A DNA stretch of 38,884 nt from Paracoccaceae bacterium (GTDB taxonomy: Bacteria > Pseudomonadota > Alphaproteobacteria > Rhodobacterales > Rhodobacteraceae): positions 1 to 38,884 of the forward strand of contig JAOGIM010000017.1 of assembly GCA_028150825.1 (NCBI GenBank). Reading direction: 5' to 3'. Each line of letters opens with the position of its first letter. Position 1 is the first letter of the stretch. The translations under genes were made by a program, and so were the position numbers. The notes under the pieces are model-generated. The model was given only the letters and a program-made list of their open reading frames with translations, did no database searches and was not told where the DNA came from. Positions 8,520 through 17,700 of the stretch are shown one piece after another.

Positions 8520-9181
8520 TTTTCATCTCGCAGATATGGCAACGCTTTCACAAAGTAATCCAAACCCGTGATCAACGTCAAACCCGCTGCGATCCAAAGC
8601 AGCCAAAGACCTATGTAGCTTGACCAGACCATACCTCTAAAAGACCACCATAGGCGGCTTGCTCCATCGATTTTCAACGCTAACTGCTGGCCCTCATTGC
8701 TGTTTTCCAAACCGGAAATAGAAAGTGCAAAGTGGTGTTCAAAAATACCTTGCGAAAATAAAGTGGCAATCGCGACCATCTGGGCTGATGTTTTCCACTT
8801 GGCAAGTTTCGTCACTTTAAGCGTGCCAGCTGTATCGCCCAAAAATTCCCTAAGGCCCAAGACGAAAACCTCTCTAAAAACAATGATAGTGGCGGGTAAT
8901 ACAAGCCATGGGGACATACTTGAATATCCAACAATTATCAAAAGGGCGATGACCACCATTGCTTTGTCGGCAATAGGGTCAAGCATGGCGCCAAATTTTG
9001 TCTCTTGTTTCCAAACCCGAGCCAAAAAGCCGTCAAACCAGTCTGTGAACGCAGCCACCATAAAGAGAATAAGGGCAAACCAATCAGCGTATAACCTATT
9101 AAAGTATAAAAACATCACCGCAACTCCTGGTGCAGCCAGTAATCGAAGGATTGTAAGTACATTTGGGATGTTCCAGATCAT
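8516..9181 (-). CDS. pgsA: CDP-diacylglycerol--glycerol-3-phosphate 3-phosphatidyltransferase
   Basis: Inner-membrane enzyme that makes phosphatidylglycerol phosphate from CDP-diacylglycerol and glycerol 3-phosphate. The CDP-alcohol phosphotransferase signature is complete: DWFDGFLARVWKQETKFGAM then LDPIADK, that is DGxxAR(x8)GxxxDxxxD, near residues 48-73. Four to six hydrophobic helices are spread over 221 residues. This is slightly longer than the usual PgsA of about 180-200, because of a soluble stretch near residues 145-175 (ALSISGLENSNEGQQLALKI). It overlaps moaD by 4 bases and follows the P450 gene by 60 bases. Confidence 0.92.
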   Translation of the reverse strand: MIWNIPNVLTILRLLAAPGVAVMFLYFNRLYADWFALILFMVAAFTDWFDGFLARVWKQETKFGAMLDPIADKAMVVIALLIIVGYSSMSPWLVLPATIIVFREVFVLGLREFLGDTAGTLKVTKLAKWKTSAQMVAIATLFSQGIFEHHFALSISGLENSNEGQQLALKIDGASRLWWSFRGMVWSSYIGLWLLWIAAGLTLITGLDYFVKALPYLRDEK

Positions 9182-9241
9182 GTATCTGATGTAGTAAAAA
9201 TTTGCCCTAAGTTAAAGCAAAAGTGCACAAAGCCAATCGAT

Positions 9242-10405
9242 TTAATTTTTCCAGCTCACAGGAACGCTAATGGGGCCGCGAAATGCCCAACCTGAAAAAG
9301 TGACCGCACCTATCAGTTTAATAGAAGGAAACGCCTCTATAAGCATCGGCATGGCAACATCTATAATTAGGGATTTTGCAGCCCAAGCGCCTGCGCAAAA
9401 ATGAGGGCCTGCGCCAAAGGTGATGGATTTAGATGTATCCCTGTACGGATTAAATTTGTTTGGATCATCAAAGATGCTCTCGTCGCGATTACCAGAGCCA
9501 AACATTAAGAAAATCTGGTCGCCTGGATCAAATCGGATCTCTTTATATTCATAGGGTCGAGTCACTATTCGCGGTGACATGCCGATGGGAGAAATCCAAC
9601 GCGTGAATTCTTCGAACACTTGCAAGTGGTTGATCTGTCCCCTTTTAAGATCTTTGAAAGTCTCTGGATGTTCTAAAAGCGCCCAAACGATACCAGCTAT
9701 TGCATCGCGGGGTTCGTTTTGACCACCTGAAATTGCCAGTTTTATGTTGGCGCGCAATTGCTCGTCGTTCAGTCCTGCACGCAGTTGAACGGCTAAAAGT
9801 GACATATCGTCGTCTCGTAAGCCCAGTTTAATCCGATCCGAGATATGAAGGTCAATTGATGCTGTACAATCGTTGCACTGTTCTTCAACCTCTGGATCGC
9901 CGGCATAATTGGAACATCCATCAATCATTCCTTGGCTCACACGGTCCATCTCTCGCCATGTCATATTGGTAAGCCCAGTCATCGCCTTAAGCGCTTGTGC
10001 AGACACTGGCATCGCAAAATCAGTAACAATATCACCCTGTCGTTTATTCTTTAATCTGCCAATGATCTCTTGAACGGCACTCTCAAAACAGGCTTGCCAG
10101 ACGTTTTTAACGGTTTTTGGCGACAAGGTCGGGAAAATAGCTTTGCGCTCCAGTTGATGCTTAGAGCCATCTTTGCGCATCATGTTTTGCCCCATGAGGC
10201 GGGTCATAAGACCCTCGGGTTGGTCTGACGAAAATATTTCAATTTTTTTTTCTAGAGTGAATATATCGTCCCGTTTGCTAATCAATACAGCGCCAAGTGC
10301 GGGCACATAGGCAATCGGTGCCTGGTGGCGCATATTCTCTAAAATGGGATAAGGGTTTTGTTTGAATACGGGAAAATCGATATCGAATACTGGTGCATTG
10401 GCCAT
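9242..10405 (-). CDS. Cytochrome P450
   Basis: Haem-thiolate monooxygenase of 387 residues from the ATG at 10405 (MANAPVFDIDFPVFKQNPYP). A TTG at 10438 would add 11 residues but has no clear ribosome-binding site. The haem-ligand loop FGAGPHFCAGAW fits FxxGxxxCxG. The ExxR motif of helix K is present as EEFTR. The I-helix reads AISGGQNEPRDAIAG, so the usual acid-threonine pair of proton delivery is replaced by EPRD. This EPRD form occurs in a bacterial P450 subset I associate with Rhodobacterales. The substrate cannot be inferred, and no ferredoxin or reductase gene is adjacent. It may be read into pgsA-moaD-moaE. Confidence 0.9.
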   Translation of the reverse strand: MANAPVFDIDFPVFKQNPYPILENMRHQAPIAYVPALGAVLISKRDDIFTLEKKIEIFSSDQPEGLMTRLMGQNMMRKDGSKHQLERKAIFPTLSPKTVKNVWQACFESAVQEIIGRLKNKRQGDIVTDFAMPVSAQALKAMTGLTNMTWREMDRVSQGMIDGCSNYAGDPEVEEQCNDCTASIDLHISDRIKLGLRDDDMSLLAVQLRAGLNDEQLRANIKLAISGGQNEPRDAIAGIVWALLEHPETFKDLKRGQINHLQVFEEFTRWISPIGMSPRIVTRPYEYKEIRFDPGDQIFLMFGSGNRDESIFDDPNKFNPYRDTSKSITFGAGPHFCAGAWAAKSLIIDVAMPMLIEAFPSIKLIGAVTFSGWAFRGPISVPVSWKN

Positions 10406-10530
10406 ATGCTGATCCACGCTAAATAAATAATCTTTCAAATTTTATTGTGCGTCAATTTGCAAAGTTTGACCATATCATCAAAAGTATGTTTTGTATTTTA
10501 TATAATGTCGGGTAAATTTTGTTGTGAGTC

Positions 10531-11340
10531 CTAATATCGGATATAAATTGCTGGAAAAGCTGCTTCTCCACCCTTTTTTAGAGTGATGGCTCCAACTTCA
10601 TCAGGGATAGATGATTCGCTAGCCTCACCACCATTGATAACAGTGCTGCCATGCTCGTCTAAGAGGGTATTACTCACAGCCCCATCGTCGACTTTTTCGT
10701 TCCCTCCCAAGATTGATATAATTTTGGAGGTTGGTTTAAGGGATTGATCGCTCCCAAAACTGGAGAAATCTAAAGTATCATTGTCGCCAGTGTCATAACT
10801 GGTAATGGCAACGCTGCAATCCTAATCCTTGATAAGTCTGAGATTGTCTTCTGCATTGGACTTTTGTCCCATTATCGTGTCGCTTGTTTTAATCTTATTT
10901 GATGTTCCATAAAGATTTTGCACTGCAAGAATGTTTGCGATCACTAGGTTTTTATTATAGGCACAACCTGCGCTAATGTCGGTATTTTCTTTGGCCCGAT
11001 ACGTACCAATCATTCCTTATCTAATCTCTTGAAATTGTTATCTCGGAATACGAAAGTCTGCCGCTTGCCTCAAAGTGCTGGCACCACTCCGTTAAATTGA
11101 ATCCTCCACCTTGATAGATAATAATTGCTCCACTCTGAAAATTGTCAGGTAATTCGTCGAAGCGAACACCAGTTGTATTGGCACGAACATCAAAAGCTCT
11201 AGAGCAAATAAACCTCAATCTGGATTTATGTCAGAAAGGTCCATACGCAGTAAAATGCCGGTGCCAATCAAACTTTTCTGGACTGTGGCCAGTAAAGGTT
11301 TGCCAATAATTGTTTGCAAGCGGGTCTGCCATTTCGTCAT
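10531..11340 (-). pseudogene. Serralysin-like (M10) metalloprotease remnant without zinc motif
   Basis: Minus-strand fragments in order match a serralysin-type secreted protease. ADPLANNYWQTF sits near 11330. TTGVRFDELPDNFQSGAIII lies near 11170-11110. A segment with NTDISAGCAYNKNLVIANIL and AVQNLYGTSNK lies near 10980-10900. The segment YDTGDNDTLDFSSFGSDQSL near 10795-10735 is typical of the peptidase M10 C-terminal region. Stops and frame changes separate all pieces. The HExxHxxGxxH zinc-binding segment that should lie between the second and third pieces is absent, so a deletion removed the active site. The C-terminal calcium-binding repeats are also missing. It cannot encode an active protease. 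Confidence 0.65.
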
Positions 11341-11545
11341 ATGAATAAAACAACCCAAATTAACTATTATAAAGGAACAATTTTTTGATTAGTTGAAAGT
11401 ACCATATACTAAGACCTTAATAGAGCAGAATTGAAACAATTTTTAGTGATCAACGTAGGTGCATTTTGAGGCTACATACCAATAGAATAAATGTCTATTC
11501 AATAGGCTGGTCAAAGGTGTGAAGCAGCAGAAGCGTGACGAAACA

Positions 11546-11983
11546 CTAGTCCAAAAGTCTACTCATTGACTCCACTGCGAGTTCATATCCATGCAGACCA
11601 AGCCCCGCAATAACGCCATCCACACAGAGCGAAACATATGAATGATGGCGAAAGCTTTCCCGTCGGTGGATATTAGAAATATGCACTTCAATAGTACGCC
11701 CCTCAAAGCTCTTTAGCGCATCGTGAATTGCAATTGATGTATGTGAATACGCAGCCGGATTTATTATGATACCTACGGCAGTGTGCCGGGCTTCATGAAT
11801 CCAGTCGACCAATTGACCCTCAAAATTTGACTGCAAGAATTTTACTGACAATCCAGACGCGCTCGCCACTTTTGTACATGTCTCGGCTAAATCATTCAAA
11901 GTCTCATAACCATAAATTTCAGGTTCGCGCTGACCCAACAAATTAAGATTTGGGCCATTCAGGATATAAATTAGTTTGCTCAA
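11546..11983 (-). CDS. aroQ: Type II 3-dehydroquinate dehydratase
   Basis: Dehydrates 3-dehydroquinate to 3-dehydroshikimate in the shikimate pathway. The 145-residue protein shows [20 protein letters not shown] at residues 9-28, with the conserved Arg and the catalytic Tyr. It also has [27 protein letters not shown] and VEIHISN-like [16 protein letters not shown], all type II landmarks. Translation apparently starts at TTG (11983), because no ATG or GTG precedes the conserved core. An AGGAA lies upstream at good spacing. It follows uppP by 61 bases on the same strand. Confidence 0.93.
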   Translation of the reverse strand: MSKLIYILNGPNLNLLGQREPEIYGYETLNDLAETCTKVASASGLSVKFLQSNFEGQLVDWIHEARHTAVGIIINPAAYSHTSIAIHDALKSFEGRTIEVHISNIHRRESFRHHSYVSLCVDGVIAGLGLHGYELAVESMSRLLD

Positions 11984-12044
11984 GTTCTTAGTTCCTGTCT
12001 TTTATTCGGTGCGGTGCCAATTTCATTATGTTGCAGAATCTCAC

Positions 12045-12851
12045 TTAATTATAGGCCCACAAGATCAAAAAAGTCCCAAAAATAATCCTGTAAATGACAT
12101 AAGGAGTAAAACTGACGCGTCTTAACCACCGCATCATTAGCGCAAGCGCAATAAATGCTGAGACTGCAGCAAAGCAAGCAGCCATGGCTGCGTCGCGTAG
12201 AACCGCAAAATTTGCATTGCTTGCCGCATCAATTGTCCCCAAAGTCGCAGCGGCAATAATGATGGGAATAGACATTAGCATTGATAAACGGGCGGCTTCT
12301 TCCCGCGAGAATCCCATAAAGCGGGCGCCAGTGATGGTTATGCCTGATCTCGATGTACCAGGAATAAGCGCAATCGCTTGCCATAGACCAAGAATAAAAG
12401 CTTCTTTCAAAGTCCATCCATCGCTTGATTTCTTTGAATAACCTTTTCGGTCAGACCACCACAAGACTATACCAAAGCCCATCATAGCAGCTCCAATCAA
12501 AGCAACATTATCTCTTAATTCTACATCAAAACCTGTCATTTTGATCGCCAAGCCTGCAAGGATTGCCGGAATGGTAGCGACTACAAGGCACAATGCCAAA
12601 AATTCATCCTTAGTTTGGATTTTGCCTTTAGATAAGCCAAGAAAGCCGCGGTAGATACGCCCCGTATCCCGCCGAAAATATGCAACAACTGCGCAGAGTG
12701 TGCCTAGATGTACGGCAACATCTATTAAAGGTCCCTGATCTTGTGATCCAGAAAGATTGGGAAATAAAATCAAATGTGCACTTGAGGAAATTGGAAGAAA
12801 CTCGGTAATGCCTTGAACGATAGAAAGTATGATTAAGTGTAAAATTGGCAT
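12045..12851 (-). CDS. uppP: Undecaprenyl-diphosphate phosphatase
   Basis: Integral membrane enzyme that dephosphorylates undecaprenyl diphosphate to recycle the lipid carrier for cell wall synthesis; extra copies give bacitracin tolerance. The 268-residue protein has both BacA/UppP signatures. GITEFLPISSSAHLIL lies at residues 14-29 with the catalytic Glu, and PGTSRSGITITGARFMGFSR near residue 165 has the Ser/Arg motif. About eight hydrophobic helices are visible. It diverges from gltD across a 246-base gap that must hold both promoters; TATAAT at 13031-13036 is a possible -10 for gltD, without a good -35. Confidence 0.94.
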   Translation of the reverse strand: MPILHLIILSIVQGITEFLPISSSAHLILFPNLSGSQDQGPLIDVAVHLGTLCAVVAYFRRDTGRIYRGFLGLSKGKIQTKDEFLALCLVVATIPAILAGLAIKMTGFDVELRDNVALIGAAMMGFGIVLWWSDRKGYSKKSSDGWTLKEAFILGLWQAIALIPGTSRSGITITGARFMGFSREEAARLSMLMSIPIIIAAATLGTIDAASNANFAVLRDAAMAACFAAVSAFIALALMMRWLRRVSFTPYVIYRIIFGTFLILWAYN

Positions 12852-13097
12852 TCAGCATCTCTGATAAAACTTGATCCTTTGTACATCTCTCTACGTTTAT
12901 AAGCAAAGATCTATTTTTAGAACCAAATCGGACCTAATATTTTAATCTTGCTTGATTGGGCTGACTATATTACAGACGGACGTTCAAATTTATGTCAAGA
13001 GTGCTGTCTTTTATTTTTTGCGCCTGACGTTATAATGATGTACATGAACTAAATTGCGATCTGCCTAAACAAGAACTTTGATACCGAGGAAGCTACT

Positions 13098-14573
13098 ATG
13101 TCACAGCAACCGATGTTAAAATTTGTATCCCTTGGCCGTGCCATGCCCGATAAACGAGGCGCGGATGAACGCGCGCAAGACTTCGACGAAATATATACTG
13201 AGTTTGCGAAGGAAAAAGCTCAGGAGCAGTCAAGCCGGTGTAGCCAATGTGGTGTGCCCTTCTGCCAGTCCCATTGCCCATTACATAACAATATACCTGA
13301 CTGGCTGATGCTCACAGCAGAAGGCCGTCTTGAAGAAGCTTATCAATTATCCCAACAAACCAATACGTTCCCGGAAATTTGCGGTCGTATTTGTCCTCAG
13401 GATAGATTGTGTGAAGGTAATTGCGTGATTGAACAGACTGGTCATGAGACAGTTACTATTGGTGCAGTTGAGAAATATTTGACTGATATGGCGTGGGATA
13501 AAGGTTGGGTAGAAGCGATCAGACCGAGCCGTGAATTACATCTATCAATCGGTATAATTGGTTCTGGTCCAGGCGGCTTGGCGGCAGCAGACAGGCTGCG
13601 TAGAGCAGGTGTGCAAATTACTGTTTATGATCGTTATGACCGTGCTGGTGGTTTGATGACGTATGGCATTCCTGGCTTTAAGTTAGAAAAAGATGTGGTT
13701 AACAAGCGCAATGCCCAATTGATTGATGGTGGGATCAAGCTTGAACTGAACTGCAACGTTGGCAAAGATATTTCATTTGAAAGTCTACGTGCTTGCCATG
13801 ACGCGGTTATTATAGCCACTGGTGTATATAAAATTCGTGATATCGAGGTGCCTGGCACAGAACGTATCGGAGTCGTTCAGGCATTGGATTTCCTAACTGT
13901 TTCGAACAAAGTTAACTTTGGCGATAAAGTTGTGGCTTTTGAAAATGGAGAGTTGAACGCCAAGGGGAAGAAGGTCGTCGTGATCGGTGGGGGTGACACG
14001 GCTATGGATTGTGTTCGCACGGCAGTACGGCAAGGCGCAACTTCGGTAAAATGCATGTACCGCCGGGATCGTGCAAATATGCCTGGCTCGCAACGCGAAG
14101 TTCAAAACGCCGAAGAAGAGGGCGTCGTATTTGAATGGCTCTCTGCACCGAAAGCCTTTGTCGCCTCCAAAGACATTTCAAAACTTGGGGATGCCGTCAA
14201 ACATGATGGGTTTTGCCAAGGTGTCTTAGGATATAAGATGCGTCTTGGTTCGCCCGATGCGACGGGACGCAGAGTTCCCGAAGTGATAGAGGGCAGCGAA
14301 TATGTTGAAGAGGCAGACCTTGTGGTTAAAGCGCTTGGTTTTGAGCCCGAAGACTTGCCAACGCTTTTTGATGAGCCAGAACTCCCAGTGACGCGCTGGG
14401 GAACCATTAAGGCAGCTTTTGGAACTGGTAAAACTGAATTGGAAGGTGTCTACGCTGTGGGTGACATCGTACGCGGTGCTTCACTAGTGGTTTGGGCCAT
14501 CCGAGATGGTCGTGACACAGCTGACGCTATTCTTGAAGAATTGGATCTAAGTGCGGCGATTGCTGCCGAGTAA
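13098..14573 (+). CDS. gltD: NADPH glutamate synthase, small (beta) subunit
   Basis: Passes electrons from NADPH via FAD to the GltB subunit for reductive amination of 2-oxoglutarate with glutamine. The 491 residues contain two N-terminal cysteine clusters for 4Fe-4S centres (C48, C51, C56, C60 and C95, C99, C105, C109). The FAD-binding GSGPGGLAAADRLRRAG is near residue 156. The NADPH-binding GGGDTAMDCVRTA is near residue 301, and the closing FAD segment is GVYAVGDIVRGASLVVWAI. GAGGAAGC precedes the ATG. Here gltD precedes gltB by 193 bases on the same strand. That gap contains TATAAT at 14663-14668, so gltB may also have its own promoter. Confidence 0.95.
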   Translation: MSQQPMLKFVSLGRAMPDKRGADERAQDFDEIYTEFAKEKAQEQSSRCSQCGVPFCQSHCPLHNNIPDWLMLTAEGRLEEAYQLSQQTNTFPEICGRICPQDRLCEGNCVIEQTGHETVTIGAVEKYLTDMAWDKGWVEAIRPSRELHLSIGIIGSGPGGLAAADRLRRAGVQITVYDRYDRAGGLMTYGIPGFKLEKDVVNKRNAQLIDGGIKLELNCNVGKDISFESLRACHDAVIIATGVYKIRDIEVPGTERIGVVQALDFLTVSNKVNFGDKVVAFENGELNAKGKKVVVIGGGDTAMDCVRTAVRQGATSVKCMYRRDRANMPGSQREVQNAEEEGVVFEWLSAPKAFVASKDISKLGDAVKHDGFCQGVLGYKMRLGSPDATGRRVPEVIEGSEYVEEADLVVKALGFEPEDLPTLFDEPELPVTRWGTIKAAFGTGKTELEGVYAVGDIVRGASLVVWAIRDGRDTADAILEELDLSAAIAAE

Positions 14574-14766
14574 GCAGATGCATAGAATGTGCCGCTAGAT
14601 AAACATTGCCAGCGCGCAAACGCGCCGGAAACTGCACCAGACAAATACTTAAAATAGGAATTTATAATACACTGACGCCGCTTTATAAGGACAAACCGAC
14701 CTCAACCACGGTGGTGGCTCTGGGTATTTTGAAGCATCAGTTGGTTGCTACGGGAGGAACTGAGAT

Positions 14767-17700
14767 ATGACAAAGTTTGATGATACTTGGGCTGCCAAAG
14801 AATCTGTAAAGAGGGCGTGGATGTCTGAAAAAAGCCTCTATCGTAATGAAGATGAACATTCTTCTTGCGGTGTGGGTTTTGTTGTGTCTGTCGATGGCAA
14901 ACCAAGCCGTAAAGTGGTGGAAAATGGGATTGCTGCGTTAAAAGCTATATGGCACCGAGGCGCAGTAGACGCAGATGGAAAAACGGGTGATGGTGCTGGC
15001 ATACATGTGCAAATACCAGCTTCCTTTTTTTATGACCAGATCAGGCGCACTGGCCATGAGCCGCGCAACGGCGAACTGATTGCTGTTGGCCAAGTATTTT
15101 TGCCACGCATTGACTTTGGCGCACAGGAAACTTGTCGGACCATTTTGGAAAGCGAAGTTTTGCGCATGGGTTATTATATCTACGGCTGGCGGCACGTCCC
15201 AGTAGAGATTGATTGCCTAGGCGAAAAGGCAAACGCAACCCGGCCGGAAATTGAACAAATCCTGATTAGTAACTCAAAGGGTGTGGATGAGGAAACCTTT
15301 GAGCGCGAGCTTTATGTCATCCGCCGCCGGATTGAAAAAGCCGCCTCTAACGCTGGTATCTCGGGACTTTATATTGCGTCTTTGTCATGTCGATCGATCA
15401 TCTATAAAGGTATGATGCTGGCTGAGCAAGTTGCCGTCTTTTTTCCTGATTTACGCGACGAACGGTTTGAAAGTGCGTTTGCTATTTATCATCAGCGCTA
15501 TTCGACAAACACATTTCCGCAATGGTGGCTTGCGCAGCCGTTCCGAATGTTGGCGCACAATGGCGAAATTAATACGCTTAAAGGCAATGTTAACTGGATG
15601 AAGAGCCACGAGATTCGCATGACCAGTGCAGCTTTTGGCGAGATGGCTGAGGATATAAAACCAATAGTACCGAGTGGATCTTCTGACTCTGCTGCTTTGG
15701 ATGCCGTGTTTGAGATGCTGGTCAGAGCAGGTCGTGATGCCCCGATGGCGAAAACGATGCTGGTCCCGGAAAGTTGGTCGAAACAAGCGAGTGAATTACC
15801 CCAAAGCTGGCGGGATATGTATTCGTATTGCAATTCGGTCATGGAGCCTTGGGATGGCCCTGCAGCTCTCGCTATGACCGATGGGCGCTGGGTGTGTGCC
15901 GGACTGGATCGTAATGGCCTAAGACCGATGCGCTATGTTGTTACTGGCGACGGACTGCTCATCGCTGGATCCGAAACGGGGATGGTGCCGATTGATGAAG
16001 CCTCGGTGCGTGAAAAAGGCGCTCTTGGCCCTGGACAAATGCTTGCTGTGGATATGCAAGAGGGCAAACTTTATCACGACACAGATATCAAGAATAAACT
16101 TGCGGAGTCGCAGCCCTTTGGGCGTTGGGTCAGTAAGATAACCGAGCTTGATAAGCCTTTGGCGAAAGTCACTGAAGAGGTGATGTTTAGCGGTGAAGAG
16201 TTGCGTCGCCGACAGATAGCCGCTGGTTATTCGGTTGAAGAGCTGGAACATATTCTTATTCCAATGGCAGAAATGGCCAAGGAACCTTTGGCTTCGATGG
16301 GTGATGATACGCCAAGTGCCGTCTTGTCAAAAATATACCGGCCTCTTTCCCATTATTTCAGACAGAACTTTTCCCAAGTGACCAACCCGCCAATTGATAG
16401 TCTGCGCGAATTTCGTGTGATGAGCTTGAAAACCCGCTTTGGCAATTTGAAGAATGTGCTCGACGAAAGCAGTGCGCAGACCGAAATACTGGTTTTGGAT
16501 TCACCTTTCGTTGGCAACGCCCAATGGGATGAGGTTACGCGTCACTTTAATGCCAGCTTGACGGAAATTGACTGCACATTCTGCGCTGCCAATGGCCCAA
16601 ATGCTTTGCAGGCTGGGCTTGAAAGAATTCGTTCGGAGGCCGAAGATGCGGTCAGGTCTGGAGCAGGTCATCTTGTACTGACAGACCATCACTCTGATAG
16701 CGAAAAAGTTGCTATGCCGATGATCCTTGCAACGTCTGCTGTGCATGGGCATTTGACTGACAAAGGCCTTAGAACCTTCACTTCGCTCAATGTGCGTTCG
16801 GCGGAATGTGTCGACCCGCATTACTTCGCAGTTCTCATTGGCGTTGGTGCAACGGTGGTGAACGCCTATCTTGCTGAAGATAGTTTGGCAGATCGGATTG
16901 CACGCGGTCTGATGACCAGTAGCTTGAATGAAGCGATCGATCGATATCGCACAGCGATCGATCAAGGGCTTCTAAAAATCATGTCCAAGATGGGAATTTC
17001 TATAATTTCTTCTTATCGCGGGGGATTAAACTTTGAAGCTGTTGGATTGAGCCGTGCGATGTGTGCGGAGTATTTTCCTGGTCTAATGAGCCGTATTTCT
17101 GGAATTGGTGTCAGCGGTGTTCAGAGAAAAGCCGTTGCCGTGCATGAAAAAGCATGGATGGGGCGATCAGATTTCTTGCCCATGGGCGGGTTTTATAAAT
17201 CGCGAAAATCGGGTGAATCTCACGCTTGGGAAGCGCAAACAATGCATATGATGCAAACTGCCTGTAATCGGGCTAGCTATGATCTCTGGAAACAGTATTC
17301 CGCACGGATGCAGGCCAACCCACCAATTCATTTGCGCGATCTATTGGCGATAAAACCACTTGGAAGCCCGCTCCCTTTGGACGAGGTTGAAAGCATCACG
17401 GCTATTCGGAAAAGATTTGTCACGCCGGGCATGTCGCTTGGAGCCTTAAGTCCAGAAGCGCATAAAACACTCAATGTTGCGATGAACAGAATTGGTGCAA
17501 AATCAGACAGTGGTGAAGGTGGGGAAGATCCAGCGCATTTTCACCCAGAACCGAACGGTGATAACCCCTCTGCTAAGATCAAACAGGTGGCCTCAGGCCG
17601 TTTTGGTGTAACAGCCGAATATCTAAATCAATGCGAAGAGTTGGAAATCAAAGTAGCTCAGGGCGCAAAGCCAGGCGAAGGGGGACAATTACCTGGAATG

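Noticed and set aside
10440-10540. Defined promoter for the P450 gene
   Set aside because: TATA-like hexamers occur in this AT-rich stretch but none has an acceptable -35 at 16-18 bases.
11460-11545. AATAGA/TCTATT inverted repeat as an aroQ terminator
   Set aside because: Only six A/T pairs and no T-tract in the right place for the minus strand; too weak to call.
14574-14766. A hidden gene or riboswitch between gltD and gltB
   Set aside because: No open frame with a start and ribosome-binding site, and no compact fold recognised; only a possible -10 TATAAT at 14663-14668.
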